Shown piece by piece: positions 17,689 through 26,479 of a DNA stretch of 64,000 bases (within the stretch, counting starts at the first letter, position 1; each line of letters begins with the position of its first letter). A program made the translations under genes and the position numbers. The stretch covers positions 1-64,000 of the forward strand of contig CAYNID010000004.1 in the NCBI GenBank assembly GCA_964397425.1, in the 5' to 3' direction. The stretch is from Hallerella sp964397425 (GTDB taxonomy: Bacteria; Fibrobacterota; Fibrobacteria; Fibrobacterales; Fibrobacteraceae). Below the pieces are notes generated by a model that saw only the letters and a list, made by a program, of their open reading frames with translations, did not search any database and was not told the DNA's origin.

Positions 17689-17945
17689 ATTTCATGAAAA
17701 GAGTCTTCGCCACTTTCTTTTTTACCCTCGTTTTCACTTTTACCGCAGCAAACGCCCTCAGCTTCAAATGTCTTGCGCGAAACGGTTGGTCGCCTGTGGG
17801 ATACGGTCGCTACAGCCATCGGGGAGAATGGATAGATTATTTTGAAGTCTACGCCGATGCGGGAGAATTCGTTTTATTCTATTACCCCAAAGGTCGTCAT
17901 GGATACTGGTTTCCCAAGCACAAGTGTATTGAAGTGAAACGATAA
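17685..17945 (+). CDS. Small secreted protein, 86 aa
   Basis: The start at 17685 overlaps the preceding stop by 4 bp; an alternative ATG at 17694 gives MKRVFATFFFTLVFTF. Either yields a clear signal peptide ending near TAANA. The mature part is about 62 aa, aromatic and basic, with two cysteines (near FKCLA and KHKCIE) likely to form one disulfide. I do not recognise it. Its coupling to the 17002 gene suggests the two products act together. Confidence 0.55.
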   Translation: MNFMKRVFATFFFTLVFTFTAANALSFKCLARNGWSPVGYGRYSHRGEWIDYFEVYADAGEFVLFYYPKGRHGYWFPKHKCIEVKR

Positions 17946-17982
17946 CGGATGCTGTGTTCGAACATTTTATTCCACGTTCTTT

Positions 17983-18030
17983 AAAAATGGAAAAGGCATT
18001 CCACAAGGAAACACCTTTTCCATTTTTTTC
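17983..18030. terminator. Bidirectional terminator between the 17685 gene and ileS
   Basis: AAAAATGGAAAAGG (17983-17996) pairs perfectly with CCTTTTCCATTTTT (18014-18027), a 14-bp stem with A/T runs on both sides. It sits between convergent genes and would serve both. Confidence 0.8.
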
Positions 18031-18063
18031 CGTCCATTTTATTTCGAACGGAATCGCCCTTGA

Positions 18064-21000
18064 TTACACCTTCACCGTCGTAAAGTGGAACTGTTCCCCA
18101 TCGGCTTCGTTCGCTTCGAGGCCATCGGCGGTGGCAGCCCACGCAATTTTCACAGTTTGAGTTTCGCCGACAATGTAAGCCTCGTTCTCTGCGACAGCCT
18201 GCTTGAAAACATCGCTTGCGCTGAACAAAGTCACTTCGATTTTGTCCGTAATCGCATAGTCCTGTTCCTTGCGGCGGTTCTGGATACGGTTCACGAGTTC
18301 ACGGGCGATGCATGCGCGTCGCAATTCATCGGTAATCTTCAAGTCAAGCGCCACGGTGAAGTGCGAGTCCGCCTCGACAGCGAGACCTTCGGGCACAATG
18401 CGACTGAGCATCAGGCAGTCAGCCCCTATTTCACCGAAGTCGAACTGGATGTTGTTTCCGGCCTGAAGATTCTTGATTTCGTCAACGGTAAGGCTGTTGA
18501 GCTTTGCCGAAATCACTTTCATGTTCTTCGCGTAATCCGGGCCTTTCGCCTTGATGGCGAGGAAGTTCGGCTTGGCGGAGAGCTTCACGAGCTTCGTTTC
18601 GTCTTCGAGGAACTTCATTTCGCGCACGTTGAGTTCTTCGAGAATCAAGTTCTTCATGGTCTCGGCGACGTTCTTTTCTTCGTTACCGTGGGCAACCACC
18701 GTCATGTTGGCAATCGGCATCCGGTTCTTGACATTATTCGTCGCACGGATAACACGGCCCATTTCGACCATGCCGCGCACCATGGCGATGCGTTCCACAA
18801 GTTTTTCGTCCATCAGCGACTTGTCCGCACTGGGAAATTCGCAAAGGTGCACACTCACCGGGGCGTTCGCATCGACTTCGCGCACGAGAATCTGGTAAAT
18901 TTCTTCGGCAAGAAGCGGGAGGAACGGCGCGAGAATCTTGGAGAAGTCCACGAGCACCTTGTACATGGTCGCATAGGCGGCATTCTTGTCGCCATCGTTT
19001 TCCGACTTCCAGAAACGGCGGCGGCTGCGGCGCACGTACCAATTCGTCAAATCGTCCACGGCGGCAATGATCGCGGGCACCACGTTGTAAAGGCGATAGG
19101 CCTTCATTTCGACTTCCACCTTGGCAGCCAATTCCTGCAACGTCGCAAGCATCCAACGGTCCAGTTCGTTATCGCTCTTGACTTCCTGGCCCGGCGTCCA
19201 CGTAAGCTGACCCTTGGCGGCGTCGGCATTGTGGTTCGAAACGAAGAACGCAACGGCGTTCCAAAGCGGGAGCATCACCTGTTTCACGATGCCCTTCACG
19301 CCTTCTTCGCTGAAACGCAGGTCTTCGGCTTTGAGGGCCGCGGAGTTGATCATGAACAAACGAATGGCATCAGCACCCGTGCGTTCAATCAAATCGTTCG
19401 GATCCGGATAATTGCGCTTGGACTTGCTCATCTTGGAGCCGTCCTCGGCAAGGATGATGCCGTTCACGATTACGTTCTTGAACGCAGGCTTCTGGAACAG
19501 CGCATTGGAAAGCACCGTCAACGTGTAAAACCAACCGCGCGTTTGGTCAAGGCCTTCGGCGATGAAATCCGCGGGGAAGCTCCGTTCCACGAGTTCCTTG
19601 TTCTCGAACGGGTAATGGCGACTTGCATACGGCATGGAACCCGATTCGAACCAGCAGTCGAACACTTCGGGCGTGCGGCGGTAAACCTTGCCATTCTTTT
19701 CAATGGTGAGCTTGTCGACAAAATGTTTGTGCAAGTCGTCGAGCTTGACGCCGGTCAGCTCCCGCAGTTCTTCAATGCTCCCCACGGCAATCATGTCACC
19801 GTCGTCGGAAAGCCACACCGGAATCGGCGTTCCCCAGAAGCGGTTCCGGGAAAGGTTCCAATCACGGGCGTTCGCAATCCACTTACCAAAGCGCCCGTTC
19901 TTGATATGGTCGGGCACCCAGTTTACGGTCTGGTTGTTTTCGACCATCCATTCCTTGAGCGTTTTGGTCACGCCGTCCTTACTCGTGACAGGCGCGTCAA
20001 TTTTCAAGAACCACGTCTTGAGGGCGCGGTAAATCAGGGGAACGCCCGTACGCCAGCAATGCGGATAGCTGTGGACAATCACGTCCTGCTTGAACACGCG
20101 GCCCTGTTCCTTGAAGTAGCGGATGATTTCCTTGTCGGCTTCCTTCGCGCCAAGGCCTTTCCACATCGGGACCTTGTCGGTGAACTTGCCTTCGGTATCG
20201 AGAGGATCGAAAAGGCCGAGGTCAAGTTCCGCGCCCTTCTGGAAGTCTTCTTCGCCGAAACTCGGAGCGGTATGCACGGCTCCGGTACCGTCTTCGGTAC
20301 TCACATAGTCGGCGGCATAGATTTTGTAATGACGGGACAGCTGGTCCGGCGTCACGAACTCATCGGAGATGTGCGAAAGCGGCTCATAGTCAAGGCCCAC
20401 AAGTTCGGAGCCTTTGCAGGTATCGACGATTTTCGGATTCTTGAAGTAGGCGGCGGTACGGCTCGCGGCAATCCAGAATTTCTTGCCGTCTTGCTCCACC
20501 AAATTGTAATCCATGTCCGGACCGACGACGATGCAGAAGTTGGAATAGAGCGTCCACGGAGTCGTCGTCCACACGAGAATGTTCGTCCCCTTGAACTTGG
20601 CATTGTCCGAGTTGATCGGGAAAATCAGCGTGAGGGACGGATCCTGGCGGTCCTTGTATCCCTGGTTCGTTTCAAAATTTGAAAGCGGCGTGGCGAGCGC
20701 CGGGCTGTACGGCTGGATACGGTAACCCTGGTAAATGAGCCCCTTGTCGAAGCACTGTTTGAAGACCCACCACACGGATTCCATGAACGTTTTGTCCATC
20801 GTCTTGTAGCCGTTGTCGAAATCGACCCAGCGGCCCATGCGGCGAACGGTCTTCTTCCATTCGCTCGTGTACTTGAGCACCTTGCCACGGCAGGTTTCGT
20901 TGAACTTGTCCACACCGAGCTTCTGGATTTCGGCGACGCCCGCGAGACCAAGTTCGTTCTGCACCAGGGATTCTATCGGAAGTCCGTGGCAATCCCAGCC

Positions 21001-21255
21001 GAAGCCGCGCGGAACCTTCTTGCCCTTCATGGTCCAATAGCGCGGAACGATGTCCTTGATGGTACCGGCCAGCAAGTGACCGTAGTGCGGAAGGCCCGTC
21101 GCAAACGGAGGACCGTCGTAGAACGTGTACGGTTCAGTTTCCGGGCGGGAATCGAGCGACTTCTTGAAACTGTCGTCCTTGTCCCAAAGCGTAAGAACAC
21201 GTTCCTCAACATCAGGGAACGTCTCGTTTTTATCTACTTCGCGAAATAATGTCAC
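18064..21255 (-). CDS. ileS: Isoleucyl-tRNA synthetase, eukaryote-like type
   Basis: Class I aminoacyl-tRNA synthetase charging tRNA-Ile, about 1063 aa. The HIGH-type motif is PHYGH near residue 60, in FYDGPPFATGLPHYGHLLAG. KMSKS occurs near residue 607. The CP1 editing-domain region and C-terminal anticodon-binding part are present. The sequence around HIGH is of the type II (eukaryote-like) IleRS, many of which resist mupirocin. I place the start at GTG 21255, with GAGG 8 nt upstream; the longer frame adds a basic stretch lacking in the truncated copy at 28213-29001, which starts at the equivalent residue. An incomplete second copy lies 7 kb away. Confidence 0.95.
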   Translation of the reverse strand: MTLFREVDKNETFPDVEERVLTLWDKDDSFKKSLDSRPETEPYTFYDGPPFATGLPHYGHLLAGTIKDIVPRYWTMKGKKVPRGFGWDCHGLPIESLVQNELGLAGVAEIQKLGVDKFNETCRGKVLKYTSEWKKTVRRMGRWVDFDNGYKTMDKTFMESVWWVFKQCFDKGLIYQGYRIQPYSPALATPLSNFETNQGYKDRQDPSLTLIFPINSDNAKFKGTNILVWTTTPWTLYSNFCIVVGPDMDYNLVEQDGKKFWIAASRTAAYFKNPKIVDTCKGSELVGLDYEPLSHISDEFVTPDQLSRHYKIYAADYVSTEDGTGAVHTAPSFGEEDFQKGAELDLGLFDPLDTEGKFTDKVPMWKGLGAKEADKEIIRYFKEQGRVFKQDVIVHSYPHCWRTGVPLIYRALKTWFLKIDAPVTSKDGVTKTLKEWMVENNQTVNWVPDHIKNGRFGKWIANARDWNLSRNRFWGTPIPVWLSDDGDMIAVGSIEELRELTGVKLDDLHKHFVDKLTIEKNGKVYRRTPEVFDCWFESGSMPYASRHYPFENKELVERSFPADFIAEGLDQTRGWFYTLTVLSNALFQKPAFKNVIVNGIILAEDGSKMSKSKRNYPDPNDLIERTGADAIRLFMINSAALKAEDLRFSEEGVKGIVKQVMLPLWNAVAFFVSNHNADAAKGQLTWTPGQEVKSDNELDRWMLATLQELAAKVEVEMKAYRLYNVVPAIIAAVDDLTNWYVRRSRRRFWKSENDGDKNAAYATMYKVLVDFSKILAPFLPLLAEEIYQILVREVDANAPVSVHLCEFPSADKSLMDEKLVERIAMVRGMVEMGRVIRATNNVKNRMPIANMTVVAHGNEEKNVAETMKNLILEELNVREMKFLEDETKLVKLSAKPNFLAIKAKGPDYAKNMKVISAKLNSLTVDEIKNLQAGNNIQFDFGEIGADCLMLSRIVPEGLAVEADSHFTVALDLKITDELRRACIARELVNRIQNRRKEQDYAITDKIEVTLFSASDVFKQAVAENEAYIVGETQTVKIAWAATADGLEANEADGEQFHFTTVKV

Positions 21256-21415
21256 TACAAAAACCTCTAAAAATTTTACGCGAAACAATTTAGAAAATTT
21301 CTGTCCAAGAATGCACGCGCTCTTCGATTTACGGGACAACTTCGCAAGCCGAGCATCGCGGGAGACTGTTTACAGGCTCACATGACCGAGGCGAAGAAAT
21401 TGGCGCTTGCGCCAC

Positions 21416-21453
21416 GTCTCTTCTTTCTTTACTTCAAGGAACATGATTACTTC
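21416..21453. repeat. 38-bp remnant of an ileS start, repeated at 28973-29010
   Basis: Read on the minus strand it would begin MFLEVKKEE, the start of an ileS-like gene including the ATG and some upstream bases. It matches 28973-29010 in the same orientation with about three mismatches, then diverges. It lies 160 bp upstream of the intact ileS and marks one boundary of the island that ends with the truncated ileS copy. Confidence 0.65.
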
Positions 21454-21492
21454 AAGATACAATCATCAAATAATTAAACATTCAATTTCTTA

Positions 21493-21684
21493 TCATCTAT
21501 CAAAGCACAATTCCTCTTCACGCATTGGTAAAGAGACAAAGCAATAGCTATCATGGCACCCCATCCGTGTTGAAACAGAAAAATTATACTCAGGAGCACC
21601 ATCAATCGTTAAACTACCGTTGTAACTGAAAATCCACGCCGTATCCTGCACTGAAATCGCATAGACATGGCTTTTACCCACCAC
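21493..21684 (-). CDS. Hypothetical 63-aa protein
   Basis: GTG start preceded by a strong SD (AGGAGG, about 5 nt away), which is why I keep it. The product has no signal peptide, is aromatic and has three cysteines in the second half. It could be an intact small gene, or the surviving part of a longer gene cut by the adjacent IS30-family element. No family recognised. Confidence 0.4.
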   Translation of the reverse strand: MVGKSHVYAISVQDTAWIFSYNGSLTIDGAPEYNFSVSTRMGCHDSYCFVSLPMREEELCFDR

Positions 21685-21717
21685 AAAGCCTCCTATCTCT
21701 AATTTATTTAGTTTATC

Positions 21718-22723
21718 ATTGGCGAATTTACGTCGCCAAGTAAATTTGTTTGATCTGCTTAGAAATATACTCTAATGGTGTTAAATATCCTAGCCGTTTT
21801 CTGGGCCTGTTGTTCAATTTCCACTCGATCCATTTGACTTCAGCCCTTGTCAGGTTCTCGAACGAAGTCCCTTTGGGCAGGTATTGGCGAATCAAGCCGT
21901 TCATGTTCTCGTTCGCTCCCCGCTCCCACGAGTGGTACGGGTGCGCAAAGTAATGACCGACATTCAATTTCTGCGCAATCCTCGCGTGGTCGGCGAACTC
22001 CTTTCCGTTGTCCGAGGTTACCGTGCGCATCAGCTCCTTGTAGGGGGTGAACGCGGCTATCGCGGTGTCCGCCAGGGCGGTCGCATCCTTCGTCGGCAGG
22101 GGTTCCAGTATGCAGAACATAGACATCCTGTTGTTGGCAGTGAAGAGTTTTCCCTTGTGGCGCGATCCATTGATCAGGTCTGTTTCAAAATCCCCGAAAC
22201 GGCTCTTCTCGTCGACTATCGCCGGGCAAAGATCAATAGGAGTCTGCCCTGCGATTGAGCCCCTTCCGTCCTTTGCGGGGCCGCGTTCGCGGTATTTCTT
22301 GTTTCCATGCCTGAGGTGCGGGAGGAACTCGCCCCTGCCCTTGAGGTGGCGGTATATCGTGGGGACGCTCGGGGATTCCTTCCTTTCCAACGTCCTGCGT
22401 CCTACGGCCTGCTCCGGCGACAGGTCTTCCATTATCAGCGCCTCCGTTTCCGCCCAGACTTCATCGCTGAACTTGTAATGGACGTGATTCTTCCTCGCCA
22501 GTTTGCGGGCCCTCCTGTCCGCCCTGTCGGGGTCGTACTTATCCTTTCCTCCGTTGCGGTTCAGTTCCTTCGAGAGCGCTCCCGGAGTCATTCCGACCTG
22601 ATTCGCGATGTCTTTTTGGAGCAGTCCAACATTCAACAGGGCTTTGATTTGATATCTTTTGTCGCGGTTAAGTCTCATCGCTTGTCCTTTTCTTGGTCGA
22701 AAACGCAAGTTAGAAACTTGACC
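21718..22723. mobile_element. IS30-family insertion sequence (ends approximate)
   Basis: Defined by a full-length IS30-type transposase gene. The terminal inverted repeats were not resolved. A weak imperfect match exists between GCCAAGTAAATTTG near 21734 and the reverse complement of the stretch near 22700-22722. The right side abuts a palindromic hairpin (22724-22749) and the 3' end of the secreted lipase gene. Confidence 0.6.
21728..22678 (-). CDS. IS30-family transposase
   Basis: 316 aa from ATG 22678 (SD AAAGGA 7 nt upstream; the 20-residue upstream extension is not needed). The N-terminal HTH is typical of IS30 (IKALLNVGLLQKDIANQVGM, then LSKELNRNGG). The DDE catalytic core is complete: Asp in FGDFETDLI, Asp in TSDNGKEF, Glu in ERGANENMNGLIRQYLPKG. 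There is no frameshift, so the transposase is probably functional. Confidence 0.93.
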   Translation of the reverse strand: MRLNRDKRYQIKALLNVGLLQKDIANQVGMTPGALSKELNRNGGKDKYDPDRADRRARKLARKNHVHYKFSDEVWAETEALIMEDLSPEQAVGRRTLERKESPSVPTIYRHLKGRGEFLPHLRHGNKKYRERGPAKDGRGSIAGQTPIDLCPAIVDEKSRFGDFETDLINGSRHKGKLFTANNRMSMFCILEPLPTKDATALADTAIAAFTPYKELMRTVTSDNGKEFADHARIAQKLNVGHYFAHPYHSWERGANENMNGLIRQYLPKGTSFENLTRAEVKWIEWKLNNRPRKRLGYLTPLEYISKQIKQIYLAT

Positions 22724-22757
22724 ATCCCTAGGATTCATTTTCTAGGGATTTTTTTGT
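22724..22757 (+). terminator. Palindromic hairpin with T-run beside the IS30 element
   Basis: ATCCCTAG (22724-22731) pairs with CTAGGGAT (22742-22749), followed on the plus strand by TTTTTTT. It has the form of a rho-independent terminator for plus-strand transcription, yet no plus-strand gene precedes it except across the IS. It also contains the stop codon of the minus-strand lipase gene. It may be the IS target or part of the IS end. Confidence 0.5.
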
Positions 22758-25569
22758 TTTCAACCAGGGATGGATTTACTTGACGATGAGAATCCGCGTC
22801 ATAAATATCGCTACTATCGTTATAGACCTTGCATTCTCCCGTTTCATCGCAAACATCATCTGCGGCATTATGTGTAATCGTATTAAACACCCAGTGATAT
22901 TCGCCTTCCTTCAACGAAGTTTCAGAGAATTTGGACCCATAAATGGTTCCACTATTTTCAGACCGAACATAATCCAAGTCTTGAAGGTTTCCAAAAGATT
23001 CTTTCAATCCTCCAACGGATTTTAAATACCATATGGAATCTCGCATTCCAACGACATCAAAGCCTTGATAATCAAGTACACTTGCATACGCTTCAAATCC
23101 AGATATCGCATTAACAACCACGTCATGTTTAGGCCAAATGGGAACAAGGTAATTTTCTGTTGCCTTAAACAAATAATACAGGCGTTGCATATTCGAAAGG
23201 CCAATCTTGTTTACAACCGAGATCGTGACCGTATTCTGATTATCCTTTTGAATATCAAGAAGATTTTCAATTTTATATTTACGCGGTTCAAAATCAAATC
23301 GACCATTCTTAAGTACAGGATGCGGGACTAAAGTATCTGGCTTTGTCAGCCAACTTTCACCAGATTTTCTTTTATAAACCGCACACGCATCACCCGCTTG
23401 CGCGTCCTTCGATATGTCACATTCCCAAGCGATTTCTTGTTGATAATTAAAATTCATGACAATCTGACGCAACCTATGCGGCATCAGGTCGTCAACGACA
23501 AATGAATACTTCTCGATCCAATTATCAACTGTAATCGCAGGTACTTCGTAACGCTCCACATGACGGATGGGAACTCCCTTCTCATTTTTAGAGCCATCAG
23601 GATGCAGACCATCTACTTTCTCCCAGCGGTCCAGTTTTACGCCCATTTTATCCCAATCAGTTGCAGACTTAAACGCAATCGGTTTTTGTTTAAATGCCTT
23701 ATAATCAGATTTCTTAAATGCCCCATAAAAAGCAACACGTGTCGTGTCATAAGACGTATCTTTATCTACAACAGTTGTGTCAACACCAACTATTGAATCC
23801 CGATTACCGTAAAGCCCCACCTCACATAAATGTAAATCATCTTTATGAGATTCTTCAAAGAAACAATTCCTATTCAATTGAGCGCTAGGATTTTGCGCCA
23901 ACGAATCTATCATTTTCGAGTCGTTTAGCGCCAGATTCACAAAAGGACGTTCGTAAAGAAAATCCTCCATGAGATAAGGCGTATATTCCGAACTACCAGC
24001 ATTTACAAGAGAGAAAGAATTTGTATTGCCAAACCACTTTTCTAGATTTTTCTTATACAAAGGCATCATATGGGATTCAGCCAAGTCGTCAAAGCCTGTC
24101 GCGATTGCCCCGCCGATGACAGAAAAGCCCATAGTTGTTGAAAAAGCCACAACAATCCCTGTTTTTGCCGCTTTAGCTGCAGCTGGATTAATAAGACTCA
24201 AAGTAAGGTCTAGTGCCAATACTGCACCAGACGCAATACCCATCGCTGCAGCAAAATCGCCATCACTGCTTTCAGCTTGTACTGCCGCATTGAATTGTTC
24301 TTTTCGAACATCCACATTTTCGTCGTTAAGCAAGCGAACATGCTTTCCTAAACCCGAAGCCTCCGTCACCAAGGAGCTTCCTTGTTCAATTAAAGGAATT
24401 CCTACAATTCCTGCAATACCGGCAGTCAAAGCATTAACATAAATCGTAGAGAGATCTCCATTCCCACCCATCTGTCCAATCATATTGAGAACAGGCAAGG
24501 AAAAATTTTCCAAATATAGCGAGCCCAGCGGACCGTAATCTATATGTGTAGGATCTCCAAATGTCATGCTGTTTTTACTGCCCAATATGCGGAACATCGG
24601 CATTTTTTCAGCATCATATGGCAAAGCATTCAAATTTCGTATTGTTCCGAAACCTGTTTGATATGGATCAACATAATGAACTAATGAATCATCATTAGTG
24701 TAAACTTCCGTAGAGAAAATTCTCGTAAGGGGAATACTTGCTCCACCTGCAATCGCAGAGGAAAATAGGGTTATGCACATTCCCGCCTCAACTGTGACAG
24801 GATCCATTCCCATAACAGCTAGCAACACACCTGTTGCGGCCATAGAAGCAGTTGACTTCATCAACAGACTCCTAATTTTTTCATCAGTCCAACCACGTGC
24901 TTCCTTATATATTTGCATATTTAAAGCACCGGTTCCTTCATGGGGGCTGTCAAGTGTAATTATCTTGTCTACGTCGCCGTTGTAGAAGTTGCCTTGCACA
25001 TACTCACGGGATACAACGCCGCCCATACTATGGCCTATCAGAATATAGCGAGAAGCTAGTTGGCGGAAGAGATTCGGATCTTTGCGAATGATTTCAAGTG
25101 CGGCTTGACCCCTCAACGTATCATAAGCAGCCTTCACTTCCTGGGCTTCTTCAAACAACGTACGACGATGCTTGTATTTTGCATCCTTCAAAATCCACGT
25201 TCTATCACCCATCTCGTGGGCATTATTCAGCGAAGTATTCGCAGGATTTGAGAAAGAGCGCCAATTATACACATACGAATTTTTCACATAATCTTCTTTT
25301 TTTGCCCATCCCGGTTCTTCAAAAACTTTTGTTGACACCCAGTTCGTAATACGGTCATTATTGTCATAGGCTCCCAATGTTGCACCATTTTCAAGGGAAG
25401 TTCCTGCATAATAGGCCTCGTTAGTATCTTTTTCGTCTAAAAAACCTTTGTCCGCACCATACGCCCCATGAATAATCATTACATTGTAGTTTTCTATAGA
25501 TTCCATCGGTTTGGGTACAGCCCAACAAACGATGGTCAAAGCCATTACTAATAAAAAAGTATTTTTCAT
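22735..25569 (-). CDS. Large secreted alpha/beta-hydrolase (lipase-like), 944 aa
   Basis: Signal peptide MKNTFLLVMALTIVCWA, then a lipase domain with the nucleophile elbow GHSMGG (Ser181) preceded by SRYILI and followed by TLDSPHEGTGALN. Several Gly/Ala-rich hydrophobic stretches occur between about 240 and 500 (GVLLAVMGM, AGIAGIVGIPLI, VIGGAIATGF). The region after 550 looks beta-rich and is unrecognised. It starts 7 bp after a lipoprotein gene; the pair is duplicated upstream with a broken lipase. The last ~20 codons (from about 22799 down) lie in a 44-bp repeat shared with 30186-30229 and the hairpin next to the IS, so the native C-terminus may have been replaced. Likely a secreted lipid-active enzyme or toxin. 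Confidence 0.75.
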   Translation of the reverse strand: MKNTFLLVMALTIVCWAVPKPMESIENYNVMIIHGAYGADKGFLDEKDTNEAYYAGTSLENGATLGAYDNNDRITNWVSTKVFEEPGWAKKEDYVKNSYVYNWRSFSNPANTSLNNAHEMGDRTWILKDAKYKHRRTLFEEAQEVKAAYDTLRGQAALEIIRKDPNLFRQLASRYILIGHSMGGVVSREYVQGNFYNGDVDKIITLDSPHEGTGALNMQIYKEARGWTDEKIRSLLMKSTASMAATGVLLAVMGMDPVTVEAGMCITLFSSAIAGGASIPLTRIFSTEVYTNDDSLVHYVDPYQTGFGTIRNLNALPYDAEKMPMFRILGSKNSMTFGDPTHIDYGPLGSLYLENFSLPVLNMIGQMGGNGDLSTIYVNALTAGIAGIVGIPLIEQGSSLVTEASGLGKHVRLLNDENVDVRKEQFNAAVQAESSDGDFAAAMGIASGAVLALDLTLSLINPAAAKAAKTGIVVAFSTTMGFSVIGGAIATGFDDLAESHMMPLYKKNLEKWFGNTNSFSLVNAGSSEYTPYLMEDFLYERPFVNLALNDSKMIDSLAQNPSAQLNRNCFFEESHKDDLHLCEVGLYGNRDSIVGVDTTVVDKDTSYDTTRVAFYGAFKKSDYKAFKQKPIAFKSATDWDKMGVKLDRWEKVDGLHPDGSKNEKGVPIRHVERYEVPAITVDNWIEKYSFVVDDLMPHRLRQIVMNFNYQQEIAWECDISKDAQAGDACAVYKRKSGESWLTKPDTLVPHPVLKNGRFDFEPRKYKIENLLDIQKDNQNTVTISVVNKIGLSNMQRLYYLFKATENYLVPIWPKHDVVVNAISGFEAYASVLDYQGFDVVGMRDSIWYLKSVGGLKESFGNLQDLDYVRSENSGTIYGSKFSETSLKEGEYHWVFNTITHNAADDVCDETGECKVYNDSSDIYDADSHRQVNPSLVENKKIPRK
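22756..22799. repeat. 44-bp inverted repeat, partner at 30186-30229
   Basis: The reverse complement of 30186-30229 matches here with two mismatches in 44. On the minus strand one frame reads TRILIVK then stop, like the end of a T9SS-sorted protein. The lipase gene reads through it in another frame. Confidence 0.75.
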
Positions 25570-25576
25570 ACTAATC

Positions 25577-26479
25577 CTAGTAGGTTATTGTAACCTCATC
25601 ACTTTTATACTCAAGACTTCCTCTTATGGAAACTCCTAAGCATGAAAATTGATCACTTACGATTTTACACACATTATTACCTAAATTCAACATTTCTCCA
25701 GCAAAGCCTATTTTTGTATAACTAGCCCACTCATAGGGTTCGCCATGCATTAGGGAATCTAAAATGTCATTATTTTTTGACAAATACAAGTTCATCGGGG
25801 CACCTTCTAGAACCAAACAATAAGCATCCCCTCCCCAAGCTCTCACATCATCACATTTCTTTACCCATTCCAAATCCTTGTCCAGCCGTTTGTAGGTCAG
25901 TGTCCTCGTCATGGTATCCAAAACGGCATAATTACAGGTATCGCCATCAGCAGTCAACGATTCACCGCTTCTACCTATAAAAGTTTCGTCAAGCCACTGC
26001 TTTAACGAACTTATCCTGAACTCTACGGAGCAGCCTTCGTTCTTTTTTCTCAATTTGATTTCATGCGGTCTTTCGCCTATTTTCCATAATTGAACAGATT
26101 TCGAGACTTCACCACCCCAAATCACAGAATCCGTCATCTGACCGCCAAATATCCCAGTCATGTCTTCACTTGAGAGAGAGTCGCACCATCTCGGGCCATC
26201 CTCTTGAACACGATAATTATAAACGCACAGGCGTTCACGGCCACAGCCGTCTATATCAATATATTCTCCATTCCATCGATCCGTAATTTCACTCCAACAG
26301 CGATAATCCCCGACCATAACCAAGGAATCATCAACGAAACCAACAACCTTTGCCCCACTACGACCAGGTTCCCAACGGAAATCCACATCAGAACACCCCC
26401 ACATGCCTACGCACGCAAATGCGAGCGCCATAGCAGCAAACAATCCTCCAATTTCAGACTTTTTCAACAGATGTTTCAT
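25577..26479 (-). CDS. Lipoprotein paired with the secreted lipase, copy 1
   Basis: A 300-aa protein with a lipoprotein signal ending in MWGC near residue 29. The mature part has several cysteines and repeated WxxG-type strands and looks like an all-beta periplasmic or outer-membrane domain. It is paralogous to the 27227 product: shared phrases include YRVQEDGPRW, ACVG.WGC, LTYKRL.KDLEW and CDDVRAWG. It lies directly upstream of the lipase gene (7-bp gap). The order suggests a protective (immunity-like) or chaperone partner. No named family recognised. Confidence 0.65.
   Translation of the reverse strand: MKHLLKKSEIGGLFAAMALAFACVGMWGCSDVDFRWEPGRSGAKVVGFVDDSLVMVGDYRCWSEITDRWNGEYIDIDGCGRERLCVYNYRVQEDGPRWCDSLSSEDMTGIFGGQMTDSVIWGGEVSKSVQLWKIGERPHEIKLRKKNEGCSVEFRISSLKQWLDETFIGRSGESLTADGDTCNYAVLDTMTRTLTYKRLDKDLEWVKKCDDVRAWGGDAYCLVLEGAPMNLYLSKNNDILDSLMHGEPYEWASYTKIGFAGEMLNLGNNVCKIVSDQFSCLGVSIRGSLEYKSDEVTITY

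Noticed and set aside
18085..20682. Very long open frame (865 codons) on the plus strand
   Set aside because: It lies entirely opposite ileS and has no start context or recognisable domain; long antisense frames are common over conserved genes with this codon bias.
22735..25569. T6SS lipase effector (Tle)
   Set aside because: It has a Sec signal peptide and no VgrG, PAAR or Hcp gene is nearby; an immunity-like partner alone does not make it T6SS.
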